7,896 bases of DNA from Bacillota bacterium (lineage in GTDB: Bacteria > Bacillota > Clostridia > Christensenellales > Aristaeellaceae): assembly GCA_023411175.1 (NCBI GenBank), contig JAEYPB010000007.1, forward strand, positions 1 to 7,896, in the 5' to 3' direction. Shown piece by piece: positions 1 to 6,312 of this stretch (positions are counted from its first letter, which is position 1; each line of letters starts with the position of its first letter). A model generated the notes under the pieces. It saw only the letters and a list, made by a program, of their open reading frames with translations, made no database searches and was not told where the DNA came from. The translations under genes were made by a program, and so were the position numbers.

Positions 1-176
1 AGATAACGCAGGGCGGTTGCTTTGAAAACCTTGCCAATGAAAATAATACCTCAAAGCAGGGCGGGATTTTCGATCAGGTCAAGGAGCCGAAGCGAGGCGC
101 AGCAACGCTGCGCCTCGCGGAGCACAAAAATTCTCCTGCGACGAAACATTAATGATTGGAATTGGTTTTCGGACTT
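1..176. other. Non-coding region downstream of the operon
   Basis: No gene is supportable here. Besides the hairpin at 92-118, the stretch holds an imperfectly spaced pair of complementary 8-mers, TGCTTTGA (18-25) and TCAAAGCA (51-58), and a direct repeat GCAGGGCGG (8-16 and 56-64). Parts (20-55 and 121-176) are clearly more AT-rich than the genes, as expected for intergenic DNA. Confidence 0.6.
92..118. other. Perfect GC-rich hairpin downstream of the operon (candidate terminator or REP-like repeat)
   Basis: GCGAGGCGCAGC (92-103) and GCTGCGCCTCGC (107-118) form a perfect 12-base-pair stem around the 3-base loop AAC. It lies 58 bases beyond the stop of the last gene, where a transcription terminator would be expected. 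However, no T-run follows on the minus strand (the sequence continues TTCGGCTCC) nor on the plus strand, so it is not a textbook intrinsic terminator. A dispersed palindromic repeat or an RNA-stabilising hairpin is equally possible. Confidence 0.7.
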
Positions 177-1301
177 TTAGCTTCCTTCCCTCGCCCAGCG
201 GCCGATCAGCGCCTGATAGGCGCGGACGCTATCCCGGTATGCCGTGAGCGATACCGATTCGTTGGGCGTATGGGCAAGGCTGCTCTCCCCCGGCCCGAAG
301 AGCACCACGTCCAGGGGACGGTGCTTCAGGAAGATGGAGGCGTCGCTGAAAAAGGCGGTACCGGCGCGATCGGGTTCGCGGCCGAGCGCCTCGCGGCAAG
401 CGGCGGAGAGTTGCATAACGATCGGCGCGTCGTCCGATACCGTCACGGCCATCCGGTCGTTGAGCACATCCAGCGCAATCTCCAACCCGTCAACGGACAT
501 CGCCCGGGCGGCGTTTCCGAATGCCTCGATCAGCGAGCCGCCGCATATGCCGGGCGTGGTGCGCACATCCATGAGCAACTCCGCCCCATCCGGCACCATG
601 TTGTGTTTGACGCCGCCGGAAAGGCCAGTCACGGTCGCTGTGGGCGGGGTCAGCAGCGGATGCGAACCGGCGAGAAGCCCGCGTACCGCCTCCGCGAAGC
701 GCATCGCGCCTTCGACGGCGTTGACGCCGCGCTCCGGGTATGCGCCGTGGCTCACGCGACCTGTTACGACCGCACGGAGCCAGATCGCGCCCTTCGCGGC
801 GACGCCCAATTGGTTCCCGGTCGGTTCCCCGATGACGACGGCGGAGACGCCGTCCATCTCGCCGGACTCCATCAGCGCCTTCGCGCCGAGGCCGCTGGAT
901 TCCTCATCGGCGGTGCCGCAGAAGAGGATGTCCGTTCGGGGCGTCTCCCCCGAGCGCGCGTGGTCGCAAAACGCATACAGCGCCGCCGCGAGGCCGCTTT
1001 TCATGTCGCTGGCGCCCCGCGCGAAGAGGAGGTCCCCATCCCGGGTGGCAACGCCGGGATGGGTCGCCCATCCGCCGCCGTGGGGCACGGTGTCCAGATG
1101 GCCGTTTAAGAGCAGCGCGCCCTGCCGCGTCCGGCCCTTGATCCGCGCGAATACGTTGGCGCGTCCCTCGGACACCGGCTGCACACTTGCCCGGCAACCG
1201 GCGTCCGCCAGATACGCGGCGATCCACTCGGCCAGAACCCGCTCGTTTCCGGGCGGGTTCTGGGTGTCGATGTTCAGAATATCCCTAAGCAGCGCTTCCA
1301 T
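177..1301 (-). CDS. M20-family metallohydrolase (ArgE/DapE-like), 374 residues
   Basis: This is the second probable two-metal amidohydrolase of the operon and its last gene. The metal ligands are complete: His68 and Asp70 in NGHLDTVP, bridging Asp99 in GASDMKSG, catalytic Glu133 and metal Glu134 in ADEESSG, Glu159 in GEPTG, and His344 in LAHTPNESV. The lid domain carries SHGAYPERGVNAVEG (184-198) with His185, and KHNMVPDGAELLMDVR (232-247) typical of the ArgE/DapE group. The start is ATG 1301, which shares its A with the upstream TAA stop (TAATG) and has GAAGG 4 bases before it. A start at 1358 would overlap the preceding gene by 58 bases and add 19 residues with no family likeness. It is shorter than the other M20 protein and lacks that protein's 65-91 insertion, so the two are distant paralogues rather than a recent duplication. 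Substrate is unknown; it could act on a different bond or product of the same imported molecule. Confidence 0.9.
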   Translation of the reverse strand: MEALLRDILNIDTQNPPGNERVLAEWIAAYLADAGCRASVQPVSEGRANVFARIKGRTRQGALLLNGHLDTVPHGGGWATHPGVATRDGDLLFARGASDMKSGLAAALYAFCDHARSGETPRTDILFCGTADEESSGLGAKALMESGEMDGVSAVVIGEPTGNQLGVAAKGAIWLRAVVTGRVSHGAYPERGVNAVEGAMRFAEAVRGLLAGSHPLLTPPTATVTGLSGGVKHNMVPDGAELLMDVRTTPGICGGSLIEAFGNAARAMSVDGLEIALDVLNDRMAVTVSDDAPIVMQLSAACREALGREPDRAGTAFFSDASIFLKHRPLDVVLFGPGESSLAHTPNESVSLTAYRDSVRAYQALIGRWAREGS

Positions 1302-2047
1302 TACGCCTTCGTCAGCCAGCCCACAATGCCTTGCCACAGCGGGTCGTAACCCGCCCAATTCACGAACTCCGGCGGCCCCCAGTGGGGCGCGCAGTCGGAG
1401 GTAAACGCGCCGGCGCGGCCGTTGCCGAACTCGCCGAAGGCCAGGAACGGGTTTTCTTCGATCTTCATCACCAGGTCGTACCCTTCAAGGGGCAGCGTCT
1501 TATTGTAGCCCAGGAAGTGCGGCCAGTCCTTCGGCACGTTTTTGAGCGCCGGGTGATCGCTTACGACCACCGGGGTCACGCCTTCGGGCTTCTCCATCAG
1601 GTCGTCCACTTCGAGGCACTTGACGGGGAGCACCTCCTGAATGGCGGTCTGGCCGTACTTGGCTTTGGCGTCCACGCCGGAGAAGGCCATGTAGCCGCCC
1701 ACCATGAGGAGCGCGCCGCCCGCGCACACGTAATCGCGGATCAGGTTGCAGCGGTTTGGCATCCTGACGCTCTTTGAGAAGGTGTCCGGGTGCAGAAGCA
1801 GCGTGTTCGAGCCGGTATCCGACAGGATCACGCAGGCGTACTGTGAAAGCTCCTCCAGCGTAAAGGGAAACTTGGTCGGGATCTTGTGATTCGGAAGGTA
1901 GGTGACCTCGTAGCCGCCCTTTTCAAGCGCCGCGATGAGCGTATCCGCGCCCTCTTCGTAAACCGAGGTGTAGAACGCGTCGAATCCCTTGACGTGTGTG
2001 GTGTAGCTGGTCCAGGATTCGCCCGCCAGCAGGATTTTCTTGCCCAT
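1301..2047 (-). CDS. GATase1-like protein of the DUF1355/PF07090 type, function unknown
   Basis: This 248-residue protein resembles the family usually labelled 'putative glutamine amidotransferase', with a flavodoxin-like class I GATase fold. Recognisable stretches are KKILLAGESW (3-12), HVKGFDAF (18-25), YEEGADTLIAALEKGGYEVTY (from 30), SDTGSNTLLLHPDTF (76-90), the nucleophile-elbow region LMVGGYMAFSG (114-124), and the C-terminal SDCAPHWGPPEF (217-228) with WAGYDPLW (231-238). At the elbow, where true glutaminases have cysteine, there is Gly-Tyr (118-119), so glutaminase activity is doubtful. Cys219 lies beside His222 near the C-terminus but not at the classical position. The start is ATG 2047, because GGAGGG lies 7 bases upstream (2055-2060); an in-frame ATG at 2065 would place that ribosome site inside the gene. 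The stop shares one base with the next start (TAATG). It may bind or modify a small ligand related to the imported compound, but this is speculation. Confidence 0.85.
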   Translation of the reverse strand: MGKKILLAGESWTSYTTHVKGFDAFYTSVYEEGADTLIAALEKGGYEVTYLPNHKIPTKFPFTLEELSQYACVILSDTGSNTLLLHPDTFSKSVRMPNRCNLIRDYVCAGGALLMVGGYMAFSGVDAKAKYGQTAIQEVLPVKCLEVDDLMEKPEGVTPVVVSDHPALKNVPKDWPHFLGYNKTLPLEGYDLVMKIEENPFLAFGEFGNGRAGAFTSDCAPHWGPPEFVNWAGYDPLWQGIVGWLTKA

Positions 2048-2054
2048 GTTGTTT

Positions 2055-2060
2055 CCCTCC
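2055..2060 (-). promoter_or_regulatory. Ribosome binding site that fixes the start of the DUF1355-type gene
   Basis: GGAGGG on the minus strand lies 7 bases before ATG 2047. It decides the start in favour of 2047, because the in-frame ATG at 2065 lies upstream of this site and would translate through it. Confidence 0.8.
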
Positions 2061-2082
2061 ATCATGTATTTATCATGTATTT
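2061..2082. repeat. Perfect 11-base tandem duplication at an intergenic junction
   Basis: The plus-strand unit ATCATGTATTT occurs twice in direct succession (2061-2071 and 2072-2082). It covers the last codons and TGA stop of the longer M20 gene and most of the gap before the DUF1355-type gene. On the coding strand it yields TGA TAA, two stops in a row in frame, and pushes the ribosome site 11 bases further from the stop than a single copy would. It looks like a slippage duplication. Confidence 0.85.
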
Positions 2083-3350
2083 TCGCACCATGTCAGAATC
2101 AGCGAGGCGTAGGTCAGGATCGCGTCATAGTAGCTCTCCAGCGTCACGTACTCGTCGATGGCGTGGCACTCCTTGAGCCGTCCCGGCCCGTACTGCAGCG
2201 TGGCGCAACCCGCGATGTTCCGCCAGACTCGGCTGTCGCAGCCGGCGGGGCTTCCGATGATCTCCGCCTTCTTCCCCAGCGCCGCTTCGTGGGCGCGGAG
2301 GAAGGCTTCTGTAAACAAGTGTTCCCGCTCCATCTCAAAGGCGCCGCCCGCCTGATAGACCGCGATCTCCGGCCGGTGTTCGTTCAGCCACGGGTCGCCC
2401 TTCGATGCCCATTCGATGGCGGCGGTGAACTCCGACACCACCTGGTCGTAGGTCATCTGGAAGGGCAGGTAGTGCACGCATACCTCAAACGTACACGCCC
2501 CGGCCACGGTGGAGCCCGCGGTGCCGCCGTGGATCGTGCCGACGTTCAGGTTCGGCGCGGGCAGGAGCGGGTGCTTGTACTTCAGAAGCCAGCGGTGCTC
2601 CAATTCGTCGATGGCCTGAATGAGCCTGATCGATTTTTCAATGGCGCTGACGCCCAGCCATTTTCCGCCGGAGTGGTTGGCGAGGCCGGTCACCTGAACG
2701 CGGAAGAACACGAAGCCCATGTGCGCCATGATCAGCCCGCCGTCCGACGGCTCGCAGACCACTACGCCGTCGGCCTTCAGCCCCTGCACCGCCGCGGCGA
2801 TGGAGCCGTTGCCGCCGCCCTCTTCGTCCGCGACGGAGGAGATGACGACGTCGCCGGGGAGCGCCATCCCCGCGTCCTTGATCAGCTTCACCGCCATCAC
2901 GGCGGCCATGAGGCCGCTCTTCATGTCCGCCGCGCCGGAGCCATAGAGCCTGCCTCCCTCCACCTCGGCGGAGAGCGGCGGGTGCTTCCAAAGGGAAACG
3001 TCCCCCGGCGGCATCGTATCGATGTGGCCGTTGAACATCAGGCTTCTGCCGCCGCCGCCCCTAAAAAAGCCGTACACGTTCTCGCGTCCGTCGTAGTTGT
3101 GGCCGGGGTTCCCCTCCCGGTAGCGGGCGAGGGCGGTTTCGATGTCCGCCTCGTCCATCTGCCGCACCGTTACCGTCGCGCCCAGTTCTTTGAGGAGCCT
3201 CGCCATGTAGGCCTGCCCCTCCTTCTCCCGACCGCCCGCGATGCCGTGCCCCACAACCTGGGTATCGATGGCGACGAGATCCTTTAGCGGCTTCAGGTAT
3301 CTCGCCGGGTCGGCCTCAAGCGTCCGCCTGAGAAGCGCGTTATCGGTCAT
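2073..3350 (-). CDS. M20-family metallohydrolase (ArgE/DapE-like), 425 residues
   Basis: This is a probable two-metal (zinc) amidohydrolase that cleaves a peptide, acyl or carbamoyl amide bond in the cytoplasm; no signal peptide is visible. The M20 ligand set is complete: His109 and Asp111 in NGHIDTMP, bridging Asp142 in GAADMKSG, catalytic Glu176 and metal Glu177 in ADEEGGG, Glu200 in CEPSDG, and His396 in ECHAIDEYV. Within the dimerisation (lid) domain, ANHSGG (225-229) carries His226, the likely residue reaching the partner active site. An extra segment at about 65-91 (MDEADIETALARYREGNPGH and onward) separates the N-terminal helices from the first catalytic strands and is absent from the shorter M20 protein downstream. 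The ATG at 3350 is chosen over one at 3413: it keeps the overlap with the hydrolase gene to 11 bases, has GGGGA at 3360-3364, and the extra 21 residues look random. ArgE, DapE, formylaminopyrimidine deformylase and dipeptidase roles are all possible; the motifs do not decide. Confidence 0.9.
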   Translation of the reverse strand: MTDNALLRRTLEADPARYLKPLKDLVAIDTQVVGHGIAGGREKEGQAYMARLLKELGATVTVRQMDEADIETALARYREGNPGHNYDGRENVYGFFRGGGGRSLMFNGHIDTMPPGDVSLWKHPPLSAEVEGGRLYGSGAADMKSGLMAAVMAVKLIKDAGMALPGDVVISSVADEEGGGNGSIAAAVQGLKADGVVVCEPSDGGLIMAHMGFVFFRVQVTGLANHSGGKWLGVSAIEKSIRLIQAIDELEHRWLLKYKHPLLPAPNLNVGTIHGGTAGSTVAGACTFEVCVHYLPFQMTYDQVVSEFTAAIEWASKGDPWLNEHRPEIAVYQAGGAFEMEREHLFTEAFLRAHEAALGKKAEIIGSPAGCDSRVWRNIAGCATLQYGPGRLKECHAIDEYVTLESYYDAILTYASLILTWCENT

Positions 3351-4278
3351 AGTTGCGAATCCCCGCTTCGATGATGTTCCAGAACTTTGCGACGTCGATG
3401 TCCACGGCGACATTCGCGTTGGGATCGCGCTTTAGGTAGCCGAAGGCGTCGCAGTTGGTGCGGCCGTAGCTGTCCACGCCGCGAATGTCGATGGCTGCGT
3501 ACATCTTTTGAACGGTGAGCACGGTCGGGTCGATCAGGTACGCGATGGTGACAGGGTCGTGCAGCGGCCCGCCGTCCCAGCCGAACACGCGCTTCTGGCT
3601 TTCGTTGAAGAAGCGCATGAGGTCGGCAAACAGGCGCGCGGCGCGGTTGCCCACTTTTTCCATCCGGTCGACCACGGACTTCAGGCACAGAACCTTTCTC
3701 GTCACGTCCAGCCCCACCATCGTAATCGGCCGGCCGCAGGTGAAGGCCACGTACGCGGCCTCCGCGTCGGTGATGATGTTGAACTCCGCCGCCGGGGTCA
3801 CGTTGCCGAAGCCGTGGCTGCCGCCCATCAATACGATCTCCCGGATCTTGGGCACGATCGCGGGCTCCAGCTTCATCGCGACGGCAAGGTTGGTCATTGG
3901 CCCGGTGGTGACGACGGTGATGTCGCCCTCCGAAGCGAGCAGCGTATCCACAATGTACTCCGCCGCGCGGCCGGGGTGGGCCTTGCGCGTCAGCGGCTCG
4001 AACACCGGGCCGTCGAGCCCGGTCTCCCCGTGGATGTCGTCGGCGACGGGCGGCCGTACCCTGACCAGCGGATCGGGGCTTCCGGCGTACACCGGCACGT
4101 CAAGGCCCAGATGCTGGCAGACGTTCAGCGCGTTCGCAACCGTCTTTTCAATGGTCTGGTTTCCGGAAACCACCGTGATGCCGAGCAGGTCGATCGCCGG
4201 GCTTCTGCCCGCCAGCATGATCGCGACCGCATCGTCGTGGCCGGGGTCACAGTCCAGGATGATCTTGCGTCTTTCCAT
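3340..4278 (-). CDS. rihB: Ribonucleoside hydrolase, inosine-uridine hydrolase family, closest in appearance to RihB
   Basis: This predicted cytoplasmic enzyme hydrolyses the N-glycosidic bond of ribonucleosides to a free base and ribose. The 312 residues match the family's usual length. The N-terminal calcium-binding motif LDCDPGHDDA (8-17) supplies Asp9, Asp11, Asp15 and Asp16. Further family positions are the TTGPMTN segment (124-130), the ribose-binding AEFNIITDAEA (164-174, with Glu165 and Asn167), and GGPLHDP (236-242), giving Asp241 for calcium and His240 near the base. HGETGLDGPVFEPLTR (83-98) resembles, from memory, the pyrimidine-specific E. coli RihB (YeiK), as do ILDCDPGHDDA and PAIDLLGIT. 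All catalytic positions appear intact. ATG 4278 has GGAGGA at 4284-4289. The stop overlaps the next gene by 11 bases. Placement behind a nucleoside-type importer fits salvage of imported nucleosides. Pyrimidine preference is inferred from resemblance; a modified nucleoside is also possible. Confidence 0.93.
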   Translation of the reverse strand: MERRKIILDCDPGHDDAVAIMLAGRSPAIDLLGITVVSGNQTIEKTVANALNVCQHLGLDVPVYAGSPDPLVRVRPPVADDIHGETGLDGPVFEPLTRKAHPGRAAEYIVDTLLASEGDITVVTTGPMTNLAVAMKLEPAIVPKIREIVLMGGSHGFGNVTPAAEFNIITDAEAAYVAFTCGRPITMVGLDVTRKVLCLKSVVDRMEKVGNRAARLFADLMRFFNESQKRVFGWDGGPLHDPVTIAYLIDPTVLTVQKMYAAIDIRGVDSYGRTNCDAFGYLKRDPNANVAVDIDVAKFWNIIEAGIRNYDR

Positions 4279-4283
4279 GAGGT

Positions 4284-4289
4284 TCCTCC
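4284..4289 (-). promoter_or_regulatory. Ribosome binding site for the ribonucleoside hydrolase gene
   Basis: GGAGGA on the minus strand ends 5 bases before ATG 4278, within the 40-base gap after permease 2. The rest of that gap shows no convincing promoter or hairpin beyond the 8-base palindrome AAGGCCTT (4307-4314). Confidence 0.75.
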
Positions 4290-4318
4290 GCTTGGTGTAT
4301 TTGACTAAGGCCTTTGGG

Positions 4319-5251
4319 CTACCGGGCAGCCAGCGCGCTCTTTTTGCGCTTCTCCTGCGCGTTCTTGACCGCCATCGACGCCCACAATACCGCCACCGTC
4401 ACCACGTAGGGCATCAAAAGGATTACCTGCGACGGCACGCCGAAGGGCTGCAGACGGCCGCCGATCGAGTCTGCCAGGCCGAACACCAGGCAGCCGATGG
4501 TCGTGCGCACCGGGTCGGCGGCGCCAAAGTACATCGCCGCCACGCCCATGAAGCCGCGGCCGTTGGTCATGTTTTCGGTGAACATCTTGGAATACCCCAG
4601 CGACAGGTGCGCGCCCGCCAGCCCGCCGATCAGCCCGGCGATGATGATCGCCTGATACTTCATGGCGGGGACGTTGATGCCCGCGGTCTGCGCAGCGGCG
4701 GGCAGCTGCCCCACGGCGCGAAGCCTGAGCCCCCAGGGCGTCTTGTAGAAGAGGAAGCTGATCAAAAGGATCAGGAGGATCACAAACCATTCGGTGATCG
4801 ACCAGTTGCTGAAGACCGTATTCAGGAACTCGTTGCCCGCAAGGAAGCCGAAGGTCGCCTTCGGGATGCCGGCGAGGTTCGGGTCGGTAAAGGTGCCGGA
4901 CTTGCCGAGCACGCTGTTAAGCATGAACTTGGTGATCGCCACCGCGAACAGGTTGACGCCGATGCCCAGCGCGCAGTTGTCCGCCTTGTAGCGGATGTGG
5001 CCGACGGCGATGATGAGGCCCATGAGAAGCCCCGCCAGCATCGCAACCAGCACCGCCAGAACCCAGGAGCCCGTCAGGTAGCTGACCGCCACCGCCGCGA
5101 ACGCGCCCACCAGCATGATGCCCTCGGTTCCGATGTTCAGGATGTCCGCCTGCTGGGTGATCGACGCGCACAGCGCCGCATAGATGATGGGCGTCGCGGA
5201 GCGGATGGTGGCATAGATCAATGAGGCCGTAAAGATCCGGTCCAGCATCAT
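4319..5251 (-). CDS. ABC importer permease 2, BPD_transp_2 family (NupQ/YufQ-like)
   Basis: This 310-residue integral membrane protein is the second half of the probable nucleoside channel. Hydrophobic segments alternate with short loops. The family signature LNIGTEGIMLVGAF is at 38-51, matching the FNVGVEGE region of permease 1. The ATPase-contact loop is around TPWGLRLRAVGQLP (171-184) and AQTAGINV (187-194). A conserved glycine-rich stretch, NMTNGRGFMGVAAMYFG (227-243), is typical of YufQ-like proteins. The tail is short and basic (KNAQEKRKKS). The start is the first of two adjacent ATGs (ATGATG, 5251-5246). The first one is chosen because AAGGGGG (5259-5265) sits 7 bases away and because ATGA overlaps the permease 1 stop by 4 bases. 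The second ATG at 5248 would shorten the protein by one residue. A 40-base gap to the hydrolase gene follows, the longest gap in the operon. Confidence 0.92.
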   Translation of the reverse strand: MMLDRIFTASLIYATIRSATPIIYAALCASITQQADILNIGTEGIMLVGAFAAVAVSYLTGSWVLAVLVAMLAGLLMGLIIAVGHIRYKADNCALGIGVNLFAVAITKFMLNSVLGKSGTFTDPNLAGIPKATFGFLAGNEFLNTVFSNWSITEWFVILLILLISFLFYKTPWGLRLRAVGQLPAAAQTAGINVPAMKYQAIIIAGLIGGLAGAHLSLGYSKMFTENMTNGRGFMGVAAMYFGAADPVRTTIGCLVFGLADSIGGRLQPFGVPSQVILLMPYVVTVAVLWASMAVKNAQEKRKKSALAAR

Positions 5252-6312
5252 TTGAGCACCCCCTTGATCGCGCCGGTCGGGCGCGCTTTCGGCATCCGCA
5301 GGCGGTTAAAGGTGAACAGCGTCTCCATCGTCGCGAAGATGATGAACAGCGCCGTGATCGTATCGACGATGGACTTGGGTACGCCGGTGGTCTGCTGCAT
5401 GCCCATCGCGCCGGACTTCAAAACCGCCAGGAACAGCGCCATGAACGGCACCAGCCGCATGTCGTTTTTGACGATCAGCGCCGCCAGCATGCCGTTGGAG
5501 CCCAGGTTCGCCGCAAAGTTGTTCAGGAAATAGCCGTGCACGCCCAAGATTTCGATGCACCCGGCGATGCCGCCGATGGCGCCGGAGATCATCATCGCTC
5601 GGATCAGGATGTCCTTCGGGTCGATGCCGGCGTACTCTGCGGACATAGGGTTCGTGCCCACCATGCGGATCTTGTAGCCGAGGCGCGTGGAACTCATCAT
5701 CAGGATCAAACCCATCGACAGCGCCAGCGCGATGAAGAGCCCCATGTTGACGCTGGAGGGCTTCATGAACTGCGTCAGCGTGACGAGGACCGGCAGCGAC
5801 TGGGCGTTGGCGACGCCCGCGCTCATGGGGCCGGTGACGAGGTACGACGTGATGAACAGCGCCACGTAGTTCATCAGGATCGTCACGCAGACCTCGCTGA
5901 CTTTATAATAGGCCTTGAGCACCGCGGGAATGATCGCCCACACGGCGCCCGCCGCCATCGCCGCGGCAAAGCACAGAACGATGTGCGGAAAGGCCGGGAG
6001 CCCTTTGACGTTGATGCCTACCCATGCGGCTGCGATGCCGCCCAGGAACACCTCGCCCTCGACGCCGACGTTGAAGGCGCCGGCCTTGGACGCCACCGCA
6101 AAGGCCATGCCGGTCAGGAGCAGCGGCGTGAAGTTCGCAAGCGTCGTACCGAAGTTTCGCTTCCCGGAGAAGGCGCCCTTCATCAGCGCGGAATAGGCCT
6201 CCAGCGGATTTTCGCCGATCAGGAGGATGACCACCGCGCCGGCCGCCATCGCAACGATCAGGATCAGCAGGATGCGCAGGATGCCCGCGCCGGATTCGTT
6301 CCATCGCTTCAC
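5248..6312 (-). CDS. ABC importer permease 1, BPD_transp_2 family (NupP/YufP-like)
   Basis: This 354-residue integral membrane protein is one half of the probable nucleoside channel. A short basic N-terminus (MKRWNESG) leads into a first hydrophobic helix at about 11-32, followed by many hydrophobic segments (about 58-98, 109-135, 139-160, 188-207, 236-257, 272-298, 312-335). The family signature FNVGVEGEVFLGG lies at 80-92. The cytoplasmic loop thought to touch the ATPase is the conserved stretch around GTNPMSAEYAGIDP (219-232), followed by glycine-rich SGAIGGIAG (243-251). The length fits YufP-type permeases. The start codon is GTG at 6312, not ATG, with AAAGGAGG at 6323-6330. Its GTGA overlaps the ATPase stop codon by 4 bases, which suggests translational coupling. 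It should form a heterodimer with the next permease. The family is clear; the cargo (nucleoside rather than another small molecule) is an inference from family and neighbours. Confidence 0.92.
   Translation of the reverse strand: MKRWNESGAGILRILLILIVAMAAGAVVILLIGENPLEAYSALMKGAFSGKRNFGTTLANFTPLLLTGMAFAVASKAGAFNVGVEGEVFLGGIAAAWVGINVKGLPAFPHIVLCFAAAMAAGAVWAIIPAVLKAYYKVSEVCVTILMNYVALFITSYLVTGPMSAGVANAQSLPVLVTLTQFMKPSSVNMGLFIALALSMGLILMMSSTRLGYKIRMVGTNPMSAEYAGIDPKDILIRAMMISGAIGGIAGCIEILGVHGYFLNNFAANLGSNGMLAALIVKNDMRLVPFMALFLAVLKSGAMGMQQTTGVPKSIVDTITALFIIFATMETLFTFNRLRMPKARPTGAIKGVLK
5259..5265 (-). promoter_or_regulatory. Ribosome binding site for permease 2
   Basis: AAGGGGG on the minus strand lies 7 bases before the first ATG of ATGATG (5251). 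The spacing favours the first ATG over the second. The site lies inside the last codons of permease 1. Confidence 0.65.

Noticed and set aside
22..49. Possible plus-strand promoter (TTGAAA, 16 bases, TAATAC)
   Set aside because: The -10 match is poor (3 of 6), no gene follows on the plus strand, and such matches arise readily in AT-rich intergenic DNA.
1302..1358. Upstream start at 1358 for the shorter M20 protein
   Set aside because: It is antisense-free but lies inside the end of the preceding gene. The TAATG junction at 1301 is the usual coupled start and the family similarity begins there.
156..1404. Long plus-strand open frames opposite the shorter M20 gene (317 and 386 codons), and a 415-codon frame at 2040-3287
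   Set aside because: They lie entirely or mostly antisense to M20 genes with intact catalytic motifs, have Arg/His/Ala/Ser-rich composition and no recognisable domain or convincing ribosome site.
3351..3413. N-terminal extension of the longer M20 protein from an ATG at 3413
   Set aside because: It would extend the overlap with the hydrolase gene to 74 bases, the added 21 residues are Ser/Thr-rich without family likeness, and ATG 3350 gives the normal N-terminus.
4307..4314. AAGGCCTT palindrome in the gap between permease 2 and the hydrolase
   Set aside because: Only 8 bases with no loop and no T-run; too small to act as a terminator and expected by chance.
3515..5224. A 569-codon open frame on the plus strand
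   Set aside because: It runs antisense across the hydrolase and permease 2 genes, which have clear family motifs. Its translation is low-complexity and shows no domain; it is a shadow caused by high GC content.
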